Assembly: GCA_914767715.1 (NCBI GenBank)
Contig: OU612070.1
Coordinates: 8,637,501 to 8,701,500, forward strand
Direction of reading: 5' to 3'
DNA length: 64,000 nucleotides
DNA from: Membranipora membranacea
Taxonomy: Eukaryota > Bryozoa > Gymnolaemata > Cheilostomatida > Membraniporidae
Made by a program: the position numbers and the translations under genes. The notes below the pieces were generated by a model. That model saw only the letters and a program-made list of their open reading frames with translations. It made no database searches and was not told where the DNA came from. The stretch's first letter is position 1; every line of letters begins with the position of its first letter. Positions 34,961-45,258 of the stretch are shown one piece after another.

Positions 34961-36789
34961 CATAAAAAATTGTTGATCTCTCCTCATTGCCCAGAGCTCT
35001 GAATGATCATATCTAATATCTAATACATTACTGCGCATTCATCAGTTTTAAAGAATTATGTTTGTTCAAATTTCCTGGTTGTCAGACTCAGATTATGACT
35101 GCAAAACGATTTTCAATTCTGCTAGAAAGAAGTAATATATATGTCATTTAGATTATACAACGTTTGCCCTCAAAATTGGAGTTCTGTACTAAATATCAAT
35201 GAGGAATCTTCAAAGTACTGATGATGACCGACTGTTGGATGAATACAGTGGTCTAAGTGGATGTTGTTCTTGGTGGGTAGCTGGGTACTCTACTCTCTGG
35301 GCCCACAGCGACCCATTGGGCTCAAGGAAGGGAATGTTTTTTGCAAGAAACAACCCAAAGAGCTCTCACTTAAACTTCTCTGTGATGCATTCTGTAATAA
35401 CTGCATCTACAAGATGGATTAGCCTGGTTGTGGTTGTACAATATTATTTTCAAATTCCATAATACTTGATAGATTACTTGAACTCATGTCAAGTAATACC
35501 CACCCCGCCTTAAGTAATCTGTTAGCATGCTCTTGCATGGGCCCCTGGGATCACAAACATACATTAGGTGACAGTTTCGAGATTTAGGCCTTGATTTGTT
35601 ATCTTTGAGCTATACAGAATTCAATAAGCACACATTTGCCTGAGCAGCAGTAGTTTGAATCATGGTAGTTTTTATGCACTATACTGGGAGAAACTTGACT
35701 AAAATTATAGCAAACACAGAGGCAACTTTGTCATCAAAAAGCTAAGGTTGGCTTAGTTACTCTCACTATATATATAGAAATGTGGATTTTCTCATTCACT
35801 GTCATCCGCAGATGTCCTCTCTGACATGCAAAAACACACCATAACCGAAAATAAAACCGAGGGAACAAAATTATTAACTCCATCCACTGAAAACAAATGT
35901 TTTGACAATGCTTATTTGAATTAATTTTTAATGCATGGTTAATGATAAACGTATATGTAGAGGAAGGTTTTATACATTACACTTTATCTATGGCAGATAA
36001 TTGAAAGCCACTTGCAGCAGTCGGGCAGGGATTGAGCACCTTCAAAGTAAGGATTACTCTTTCGAGGAAGGAATTTAAATGGAGTAGAGATGTCGACGCT
36101 CTACTTTTATACATACAGTGGCTGATTTTGACATAAAACATTCTCAGCGATGAAAGTTATGCCAATAGAGTTTTAAAAAAATTCCATTTGGATCAGTCTC
36201 TTTATTTATTCATTTGAGTTTCAATTTAGTAAATTCTATTTATCTAGATATAAAAGTTGTTTAACGAGCGAAAGATTTATTTATAATCCAAAACATCATC
36301 AAGGCAGTTTGAACATTTTGTCAAAAGACTCTCTAGAAGGAGTGTTAGTAGTAGTAGTTGGTCATTGCTAGTAAGTTTTTTCTTTTCAATTGATTGGTTC
36401 ATAGACACAAAAAGTTCTATCGAGTTGTTGTAAGTTTGACAGAGTTATCCTCTCTTCGAGTATGTGGAGACAATAATATATTGAAGGATCATTTAATTTT
36501 CTAACCAAAGAGCTTTGTTTTGATCAGTCATACAGTTACCAGATAGCTAGGGCTTAGTAAGGCTTGATAATGACTAGACTCAGCTCCAGCCATGAGAAAT
36601 AAATATCAAAAAGCAAAGATCAAGTTACAAAAAGCAAAATTCATCCCTGATAATTTTATATCCTTATACTGTTTCTTTATTTATGCCTGTGTACAAACAT
36701 GCATTAGGGAGCCATAACTGAATTAATTTACAAGAGAAATTTTTAACTAACGTATATTTCTCTATGTCTTATATGGCTGCCCTATTTAA

Positions 36790-37030
36790 CGGGCTCAGGT
36801 GGCTTGTATACGGTAGCTAACTTATACCCTTGCCCGCCATTGCCGGCTACTCTTATTTCAAAGAGGCAGAGGGGGATATGTACACTGCGTGCAAGCACAC
36901 AGTAGACCTCCTGTATTCATGGTCCTGATCCGAACAGATCTGTCCAGGATGAATGACTTTCCAGTGCCAAATCAGAATGTAAGCCGGCGCTGGGAATCGA
37001 ACCTAGAATAGGGAAGCTAGCTCACAAGTT
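36790..37030 (-). mobile_element. SINE family B, best copy
   Basis: The minus strand has a tRNA-like head with A-box-like TTAACTTGTGAGCTAGC and B box AGGTTCGATTCCCAGC, followed by about 180 bp of body containing ATCCCCCTCTGCCTC and ending near GCCACCTGAGCCCG. It ends about 80 bp before the LINE ORF1. A partial relative is at 10905-11050. Confidence 0.65.
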
Positions 37031-37112
37031 AAGGTGAGCGACGCAGCAAGCAGCAATAAAATACTGCTCTGACATTGTTTTTAGTAAAACCTATACTAGT
37101 AATATTTAACAA

Positions 37113-38621
37113 ATGATAAAACATTTTCACCGAGCGCGGAAAAAGAATAGCAATGACTTAGACTCGGATAGTACTTCATATTCCTCTGAACCTACACTGG
37201 TTTTCACAATGAAGCCTAAATCAACTGAGGAACATGTCAACCAAGTGCCTAATTATCTGGACAAGATAAATGCCATTCAGAAGAAGCTGGATAGTACCTT
37301 CAACCAAACATCAACTATAGAAGTTAAGGGCACTACCAAAAACTCGCAGATAGTGATTGTATGTAACACTGCTGCATTCGAGTGGATCAAAACTTCACTA
37401 GCAAACTTTCTCAAAACTAAAGACATTGAAGGTGTGTGTTCTAAGTTAACTGTTGATAGAAGTGGAGCATGTATAAGTGTTTCAAAAAAGCTAAAAGAAA
37501 AGGAAAAAAAAGTTTATAATATCAACTTTTATAATACGACATCCACTATTTTGGTGAACGGAAATTCAGATATTAACTGTTTCATGGCTCACTACGAGGA
37601 ACTTATGTCTAAGATGCCTCATCACGATGTTGATGCTGCCAACCAGAATTATCAATCAATCTGCTACACAGCTCTGCCTAGTGTAAAGAACTATAAAAGA
37701 GATAGCTTCTCAGACGGAAGTATTATGGATACATCAATCAATAGTCCATCTTTCACACATAGCAAAGATGAAGCTACTGAGACATCGTTCCCAACTCACC
37801 CTGTCCAATCAACTTCATCAAACATTGAAAGTGAGTCATCAAAGGGTTTGCCTTCCCATCCCACCACCCCTTCCCAACAGAGCCCAGTCAAAAACCAGAG
37901 CCCAATCAACAATACCGCCAGTCCTATATCACCCATCTCCAACACCTCATCTCCTATTATCCAGTCTGACATAGATATCACTCATGTACGAACTGCTATA
38001 ACAAATTCCTCTCCCATCAACCAGCAGCTTAAATCTGCAACCTTTAACAGGAGACAAGCTGAGAATGGAATACATGAACAACTCACTCCACCAAACAAAT
38101 CAAGAGAAAAATCAAGATCAAGATCAAGATCTCTTTTCAAGAAATCGATCCCTCCACCGATCTCTGACTTAAGTTCTTACCCACCAATTTCTTCACCACC
38201 TATTAAAATTCCAGACTGCAGTCTAGATATGTGCAAGGCTTTGAACAAGTCACTGCAGTCAAGAATTCAAGATTTGGAAGAGGTTGTCAATAACCAGGCC
38301 AAGATCATCCAACAAATGCAGGAGAGCAGAAACATCGGACCATTAACCAATGACACATTACGTGCACACCTTAGCCATTTCTCAGAAACTATGGAGCAGA
38401 AATTTAACCATCAACTGTTCTGTGTAAAACAACAACTGGAATCTTCCATCAACCAGGAATTTGGAACGTATGCACAGGTTGCTGGAAAAACACAAAGTCA
38501 CGACACTGGTGCTCATGTTTCCCCCTCCATACTAACACCACACACTTCCACTCAACAAAATCAGGCAAACCCTTTAACCCGATTTTACTCAAGGCATGAA
38601 AATAGCTCATATAAATATTAG
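37113..38621 (+). CDS. LINE ORF1 protein (502 aa)
   Basis: An uninterrupted frame from ATG. The N-terminal third has a compact region (IVIVCNTAAFEWIKTSL, VYNINFYNTTSTILVNGN) seen in ORF1 proteins of CR1-like elements that begin with a nucleic-acid-binding fold. The middle is a long Ser/Pro/Asn-rich low-complexity stretch with an SR-type run (KSREKSRSRSRSLF). The C-terminal part, near residues 370-450, has a coiled coil (SRIQDLEEVVNNQAKIIQQM) suited to multimerisation. No CCHC knuckle is present. Its 3' end overlaps ORF2 by 26 nt. Being open over 502 codons, it is much better preserved than ORF2. Confidence 0.8.
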   Translation: MIKHFHRARKKNSNDLDSDSTSYSSEPTLVFTMKPKSTEEHVNQVPNYLDKINAIQKKLDSTFNQTSTIEVKGTTKNSQIVIVCNTAAFEWIKTSLANFLKTKDIEGVCSKLTVDRSGACISVSKKLKEKEKKVYNINFYNTTSTILVNGNSDINCFMAHYEELMSKMPHHDVDAANQNYQSICYTALPSVKNYKRDSFSDGSIMDTSINSPSFTHSKDEATETSFPTHPVQSTSSNIESESSKGLPSHPTTPSQQSPVKNQSPINNTASPISPISNTSSPIIQSDIDITHVRTAITNSSPINQQLKSATFNRRQAENGIHEQLTPPNKSREKSRSRSRSLFKKSIPPPISDLSSYPPISSPPIKIPDCSLDMCKALNKSLQSRIQDLEEVVNNQAKIIQQMQESRNIGPLTNDTLRAHLSHFSETMEQKFNHQLFCVKQQLESSINQEFGTYAQVAGKTQSHDTGAHVSPSILTPHTSTQQNQANPLTRFYSRHENSSYKY

Positions 38622-40108
38622 AGGGCTTACAAGCAAAATTGATGAAGTTAAAAAGATCTCACATGAAAATGATCTCGATATTTTTTGTTTATCTGAGACT
38701 TTTCTAAATGATTCTAAATCAAGTTGTTTTTTTCATATATCGAACTATAATATTGTAAGGATAGGATTACTGGTCAAGGAGGGGGTTTGCTATGCTACAT
38801 ACGTGTTGGTATTTCATTTGGAGAGGTCAATGTTGTGAACCATTCAATGCCTGAGTCAATTACTTTGAAAATCTCCCAAACCCACTCACAATCTTTTTTA
38901 ACATGCTTTGTTTATCGCCCACCTAGTGCACTTGTTGATTGGAACCATGTCTTCACTCATTACATCGAGAACATTGTATCAATTTGCAGGGAATTAATCA
39001 TTTTGGTGATTTTAATGTTGACCTCAGTCATAACAGCACATTGGTCAGGTGGTTTAGAAATGTCATAAATCCACTTGGACTTACACAACTAATAAAGGAT
39101 TTTACAAGAATTGCAGAAAATTCTGAATCTATCATTGATCACATATACACCAACCAACCAGCCAATGTTCGTTCTAGCTTAGTTCTGAAATACTCTTTAA
39201 GTGATCATTTTTTGGTTATGGCAATACGAAAAAAGGGTGATGTAAAATCAGAGAAAATAATTAAGATAAATCAACGATTATAGCAAATTTACCGATGCAA
39301 ATATACACCAATGTTTCAGCAATGTTGACTGGCACCAATCTCTATGTTACAGCAACATTAACCATGTCATAGAAAATTTCAATTAAACTTTCTTAAATTT
39401 AACATCAAAACTGATAATACGGAGGACTCGCTATGTCAAATCTGAGGTTCTCCCTATGTGGATTGATGATGAAGTGCGTGATCATATGAGACTAAGAGAC
39501 CAGTATAAATCTCAAAAGTTATGGGATTTTTATAAAACTGAAAGAAACTTAGTCACTAACATGATAAAAAGAAAGAAGAAAAAGTATATGACAAAACTGG
39601 TTGAAAATTCCAAAGGCCATAATACCAAATCAATGTTGAATGCGCAAATATCAGAAACAAAACTAAAACTTACATTGACAATGCTGCTGATATTTCTAGC
39701 AGTAATTTGAACGAGCATTTTACATCTATTGCTGCGAAGCTATCAAAAGATTTTTCTTTGATTTCTGATTTTTCTAGTACTTTACCAAATTACCACCACA
39801 AAGGTTTGAAACAATAATTTTCCAAAATTGACAACAGTCTCATTGCATAAGCTTCTAAAATCAATACCCATAGGCAAAAGCACTGGTCCTGACCAGATTT
39901 CAGTTCGGATGTTAAACAAAGTAGGTCCAGTGCTCACAGATATTTGAAAAACATTTAAATATTAATATTCAAATATTTTTAAATGAAAACCATCTAATAT
40001 CTTCATCGCAGTCCGGTTTTCGCACTGCACATTCATGCAGCGACGCCGTTCACAAAATTTTTTCTGGCTATTTTTCTGAGAACCTCAAACAAAGGAAAAG
40101 TATTTTTT

Positions 40109-41390
40109 AATTCATCAATCAATCCTGTTTGTGAAGTTTATAATGAAGACTATGTTTATTGGTTCAAGTATCACCAAAGCACACCAATGACTCATAGTAT
40201 AAGTACAAGGTATAAATAAACATTCGCAAGAATATACCACATTACAAATAAGCAAGGCAAGTGGCAACCCTCTTAGTCAGGTTATGCCAATTCAAGAATG
40301 CCACAAAAAGACAACCGCTTTGGGTTAAATCATTGACCTCTTTTCGAGATCTTCTTTTGAAGCCATACAAGGCATTGACCTCTTTTCGAGATCTTCTTTT
40401 GAAGCCATACAAGGCATTGATCTCTTTTCGAGATCTTTTTATTTTATTTAGCCATACAAGGCATTGACCTCTTTTCGAGATCTTCTTAGGAGCCACATAA
40501 GGCATTGACCTCTTTTCGAGATCTTATTATTTTTTAGCCATACAAGGCATTGACCTCTTTTCGAGATCTTTTTATTTTTTTAGCCATACAAGGCATTGAC
40601 CTCTTTTCGAGATCTTTTTATTATTTTAGCCATACAAGGCATTGACCTCTTTTCGAGATCTTCTTTTGAAGCCATACAAGGCATTGATCTCTTTTCGAGA
40701 TCTTTTTATTTTATTTAGCCATACAAGGCATTGACCTCTTTTCGAGATCTTCTTAGGAGCCACATAAGGCATTGACCTCTTTTCGAGATCTTTTTATTTT
40801 TTAGCCATACAAGGCATTGACCTCTTTTCGAGATCTTTTTATTTTTTTAGCCATACAAGGCATTGACCTCTTTTCGAGATCTTTTTATTATTTTAGCCAT
40901 ACAAGGCATTGACCTCTTTTCGAGATCTTCTTAGGAGCCACGTAAGGCATTGACCTCTTCTCGAGATCTTCTCTCCATTTTGAGGTTTGACTGATAGACT
41001 ATAAGATGCCAGTATTTTCTTGAGCTGACACTTGTTGACCGAACGTGTAGTTGGGAGCTCACTAATTACTCTGGCTTAGTTCTTAGATCTGAAACCAGAA
41101 AGGAATAACGAGAGCAACCCAGTAATGACGGAGGTAAGGAAGGGGTGGTGGTGGGTAGTTCACAGTCTCAAGGCTAGCAACCAAAGGATTGATGAGTTTA
41201 AGTCTCCCACAATTCAATACAAAGTGATCACATGACTTCCTTGTTGTCAGATCAGTACTTTATAAAACACGTTGGAGTTGTCGGGGCTTGTTGGGAGGGC
41301 CAGACGACTCTAACTATTGGAGCTGCGCTGAGATACTTGAGCATTTGTTTTGGATTAATTTCAGTCTAAAAAACAACTTTAGGAAAGTTT
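40109..41390. mobile_element. Block inserted in the LINE reverse transcriptase
   Basis: RT sequence stops after QRKSIF-type residues at about 40108 and resumes with LFIDFCKAFD at about 41390. The 1.28 kb between has no RT similarity and carries the minisatellite at 40329-40974. Both edges are T-rich, so exact ends and any target duplication cannot be fixed. Confidence 0.6.
40329..40974. repeat. Minisatellite of 15 monomers with higher-order structure
   Basis: The core GGCATTGACCTCTTTTCGAG is followed by ATCTT and a variable 15-25 bp linker ending in GCCATACAA or GCCACATAA. Fifteen cores are present, and every monomer is 38-50 bp. Linker types occur in the order A A B C D E F A B C D E F C, so monomers 2-7 are repeated as 8-13, a period of about 267 bp. 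The core is itself nearly palindromic (GACCTC ... GAGATC). The 87-codon frame across it is only the repeat translated. Confidence 0.9.
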
Positions 41391-42392
41391 GATTTTTTCT
41401 GTTTATTGATTTCTGCAAAGCATTTGATTGTGTTGATCACCAAATATTAAAAAATAAACTACAGAGCTTTAATTTTGAGAACAAGGCATTTTTGTTACTA
41501 TTATCATTTCTACAGGACAGGTCTCAGTATGTTTATTATAATGGTGCAGTGTCATCAACACTTGACATCAATATTGGGGTTCCGCAAGGTTCAATACTGG
41601 CACCAACTTTATTTCAGATTTATATAAATGACTTACTAAATCTACCTCTCTCCTCGAACTCTTATGCATATGCTGATGACACTGTTTTTGTAGCAAGCCA
41701 TTCTGTTCCCTCTACTTCAGTTCATATGTGTAATCGAGATTTGGTTTCAAAGGCATGAAACTGAACTTCTTGGCTTTAACATATCTGACTCATTTTCATT
41801 GAATGGTCATTGTGAGACTGTTAATTGGATAAGGTGTCAAAAAATACAAACTTACTTAAGCTATGCAGACCCTACTTGACCACTCATTCTGCTAAACAAT
41901 TTTATTTTCAATTTATTCACTGTTATCTCATTTATGGCATCCATATATATTACAACTTATGTGCATCAAATATCACAAACCCAATTTTCACTCAGCAAAA
42001 AAGAGCCTTGAGAATTGCGGCCAATGTTCAACATTTATACCTTTTTATTTGCCACCTACTAATGACCTATGTACATCACTTAAAATTTTACCCCTTCCAA
42101 TACTGAGCAATTATTTTACTTGCATTTTACGGGATTTAAGGCTCTGAATAATTTATCACCTCCATACATCTCTGATTTTTTTTGTTACCACACCGATTTC
42201 CAAGAAGAGATACACACTTTCTTAAACTTCCATTAGACAACTTAAACCACAAAATAGCAACAAACTTTAATATTTTACCCTCTACATTGAGAAGCACTCT
42301 TACTTTGAATATGTTTAAGAAAAGGCTAATGCAACATTTTTTCTGTTTATTGGCAAGTCTTATTTTTTGTTGAATCTTTGTTTGTATCATTT

Positions 42393-45258
42393 TTCTTTTT
42401 TACCATTTATGTCACATCATGAAAAACATTTGAAATAATAAATTGTTGCTGACAATGAAAGTATATGTATGTAAGCTAGAATTGAATTGTGGCTTTCTGA
42501 GGTTGAGGTCTACATAAAGTTAACAGGGAAAGTGAATGACAGCTAGCTTTAAATTAAGCTTTTTTAAGCCTGAGTGAAACAGTGAAACAGTGAAACCGAT
42601 CCTCTTGCAAATACTTCGCTTCTGTAGGTTCAATCAGTTTGCCTGAAGTATAACTGAACTGATATAATGATAGACACACACTTTGACCTATGTGCAATGC
42701 TCTGGTAGTGGTAGCGTGTGTATAAACCTGCTTTGACACTGAACAAATTTGTAAGGTCAGCCATTATCCTAATCTTATTTAAAATTCTGTCAGCATCTAA
42801 TATGAACTTTGATTGACAGATGAATCTGTAACAAATTATTTTAAATTAGATTTTGTGCCAAAATATTGTCAGAGATCTGACATAGTTGAGCAATCATAAA
42901 ATACTGACAGTAAGACAATAACGTTTAACTTTGTTTATTAACTTGATTTGGCCGCTTAAAGTCTATGGGGATTGGGGAGTCCCCTAACTAGAAATTCGAA
43001 TGTATTATGTAAATGTAATGTAAATTGTTGTATTATATGATTTTATGCCAAAGATTGATAAAAGCCTGGCAGTGATTCATTTTATTTTGGGAAACCCCTA
43101 ACTGGTAATGTTTTATACGGGGAACTCACATTCTTTGTACTGTTTCCTGCTGTGTGGCAAGTCTGCAATCCAGGATGAGCCAAGAGCAGCATACATGGAT
43201 TCACGAAGAAAAATTAAAGGTTCTTGTCTCAATCCCCTTGTTGGGAATGTTTCATTTGGGGAATTCATGCCTTTGTAAACTTTTCCCTGCGGTGTTTAAG
43301 TCCCTGAAGTGTGATGCAAGTCTTCCTATAACTCTAAAATAAACTGCCGAGTAAACAGCTTTGCAGTAAAGGTGTGAGGTGACGAGAAAATCTTGCTCAG
43401 GTCACAATGGGCAATTCTTTGTCAATGCATCACTTAAACCTATGTTCATACCTGTCGTCCAGTTTATAACAACAAGAAAGGAAAACTTTTTCCCCCCTTG
43501 AGAAAAAGAGAATTTGCTCTTATGTACATGCTCTTGGCTGCAAACTTGCCAAATCACACAGATTGTACTTGTCAATTTAATTTTGAAAATGAAGTGAAAA
43601 GTATGACATCGATGATAATTCAATTTAAATAGGACAAAATCAATCCAATACTGTGTATTCTCGATGACATATTATTTCAGGTTTACTAACCAAACAGGAC
43701 ACACTATCCCAACATTGTCAAATTGGCATAATTGAATTTGTTTCAATCATTTGGGAGCATTGCCAAGTAAAGTAAGTGATTCATAAAATGTTGAAGATAA
43801 CTACCAGGAAACAAGTGAAAGGCCTGTGCTCAATTACAAAGATAATATGACATAATAGGACTGAACAGGAAAAGTTGAAAGGACTGGGGACTCAGTCTAA
43901 ATATTAGCTCACAATCCCCTTGATTGGGAATTTTCCAAGGGGAATTCAGACTTGTGCTGAGTTTTTCTTCTACACGACAGATACTCACTGAAATGTGATG
44001 CTTTATATTTGTCATGTCCACTGGATTGGACTGAAAACAAACAAACCAATTTCAATCTTTGGCACTCCTGCCCTGATGAAGTCATTTTTTTGAAAATGAA
44101 AAATTTCCTAGAAAATCAGTGAGAACAAATCGAAGATAATCTGACCTGTAGGAATTACCTCGGTTAAAGGGCAACCAAGGTTTCGCAGCTCTGCATTAAC
44201 GGGTAGCAAATAATGTGCTGGGCAGCATCAGCTTTGTGCATTACGTGATGCAAAACTCAAAGTAGTTGCTGACTCTAAGCTGGGTAACACTTCAGTTTAG
44301 GGGAGGTTCCAAGACTTCGCTGTATAATTATAGAGCACAGGCTCAATTATAACAGGAACAGGAAACCGCTATGTGGTATTCTCTTTTAGCTGAGTTTGAG
44401 TACCTGATAGAAGAGATGTTTCACAAGAATTCTGGCTGAATAATCATCCGAATTATATTTTGTCTTTTTCCCCATGCAGAAGGTGCAATCTGCTATTAAT
44501 CAATGGCCATCAATGAGAAGTTGTTTGAAACCTTGGTTGCCCCTTAAAATATACATTCTGCTGAATATCCGGTTATTCATATGATAACGGTTGCCAGTAC
44601 ACAGGAGACATAAATATCATTAACTGACAGAAAAATGAGCATGAGGAAGATTCGTGGTAATAACCCCCAAAGCTTCCAACAATGTGGAGATCAATATGTA
44701 AAGGAATTGTGACCTATTGACATGCAGGCCTGATTCAAAGACCAAAACTACAACCAATATAATTTTTGTGTATCTTAGAAGCCTGTATAATGTCTATCAA
44801 ACTCTGCCCATTGGACAGAAAAATTGTTAATTTCTGTGTCTTTGATCATTATGCACGGTAATTATCTGGCGTAACAAATTTTTGCGGTTTTTCAATGTTT
44901 GGCCACCAACAAATGATAATGGGAATTCCCTTCAACAGTGAAGCTGTATATGCCTCCCTAGGATGAATACTGTGTTAGCACTGAGGTATGGTGGCCGTGC
45001 TTGGCAGTAATCGATCTCGGCGTTGAATATTATAGGAGTATAGATACCTTGCCATACTAACTTGCCTAACTTACATAGGTGTATCATTCATAGACTCAAT
45101 TAACAATTCTATGGCATCCTTTCATTTCATTTCTGACTGTCACAGCCTCAACAAATACTTAGGCCTCGTTTACTTATCTTACATTGATGTGTACTAACAA
45201 TACGCAGAAATTGAAAATTAATTCGTTTATTAATTGTAAATACAGCCAAAGAATTAAT
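42393..45258. repeat. 2,866-bp tandem duplication, first copy
   Basis: Every stretch compared (for example 42554-42739, 43154-43342, 43402-43623 and 43830-44021) recurs without change 2,866 bp downstream. The unit begins in a T-rich run before TACCATTTATGTCACATC and ends at AGCCAAAGAATTAAT. Its 5' part holds the tail of the LINE; it also contains a TTAA-flanked MITE. The small frames in it show no domains. Confidence 0.9.
44168..44543. mobile_element. MITE with 17-18-bp TIRs and TTAA flanks (copy 1)
   Basis: The left end GGGCAACCAAGGTTTC and right end GAAACCTTGGTTGCCC are perfect complements. Both sides are flanked by TTAA (44164-44167 and 44544-44547), the target used by piggyBac-type transposases. 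The interior, about 340 bp, has no coding frame, so the element is non-autonomous. It is carried along in the 2,866-bp duplication. Confidence 0.8.

Larger units (their letters stand above)
33169..36789. other. Intergenic, repeat-bearing region
   Basis: No host gene was recognised in these 3.6 kb. It holds a tRNA-like stretch at 33812-33875, a reverse-transcriptase fragment at about 33911-34105 and a SINE family A fragment at 34848-34960. The rest is AT-rich unique-looking sequence, including an unsupported 87-codon frame at 35199-35462. Confidence 0.5.
38596..42375 (+). pseudogene. LINE ORF2 (endonuclease + reverse transcriptase), broken
   Basis: It starts MKIAHINIRGLTSKIDEV, the APE-type endonuclease N terminus, with LSETFLND following. 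Frame changes occur near 38760 and near 38990; the later motifs GDFNVDLSH and SDHFLV are visible in other frames. RT starts with IGKSTGPDQIS (39860-39900) and QSGFRTAHSCSDAVH (40018-40065). After the inserted block come LFIDFCKAFDCVDH, GVPQGSILAPTLF and AYADDTVF (about 41394-41690). The C-terminal part includes ALNNLSPPYISDFF and LPSTLRSTLTLNMFKKRL. Multiple stops and frameshifts make it inactive. Confidence 0.85.
37113..42390 (+). mobile_element. Degraded two-ORF non-LTR retrotransposon (CR1/L2-type LINE)
   Basis: An intact ORF1 is followed by a broken ORF2. ORF2 remnants lie in order: an endonuclease domain (38596-39280), RT N-terminal motifs (39790-40080), RT motifs A-C (41385-41720), and a typical LINE C-terminal end (41830-42375). 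A 1.28-kb block at about 40109-41390 interrupts RT between motif 2 and motif A. The 3' end runs into an AATAATAAATTG stretch that also opens the 2,866-bp duplication. Clade placement is tentative. Confidence 0.85.

Noticed and set aside
35199-35462. 87-codon plus-strand frame with Trp/Gly-rich start
   Set aside because: No recognisable domain, no splice partners and surrounding intergenic repeats.
40242-40505. Repetitive open frames on both strands across the minisatellite
   Set aside because: They are translations of the repeat unit and end with it; no start, splice or homology support.
40329-40974. Regular repeat array resembling a CRISPR
   Set aside because: The linkers are themselves repeated variants, not unique spacers, and the context is a eukaryotic LINE. 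It is a minisatellite.
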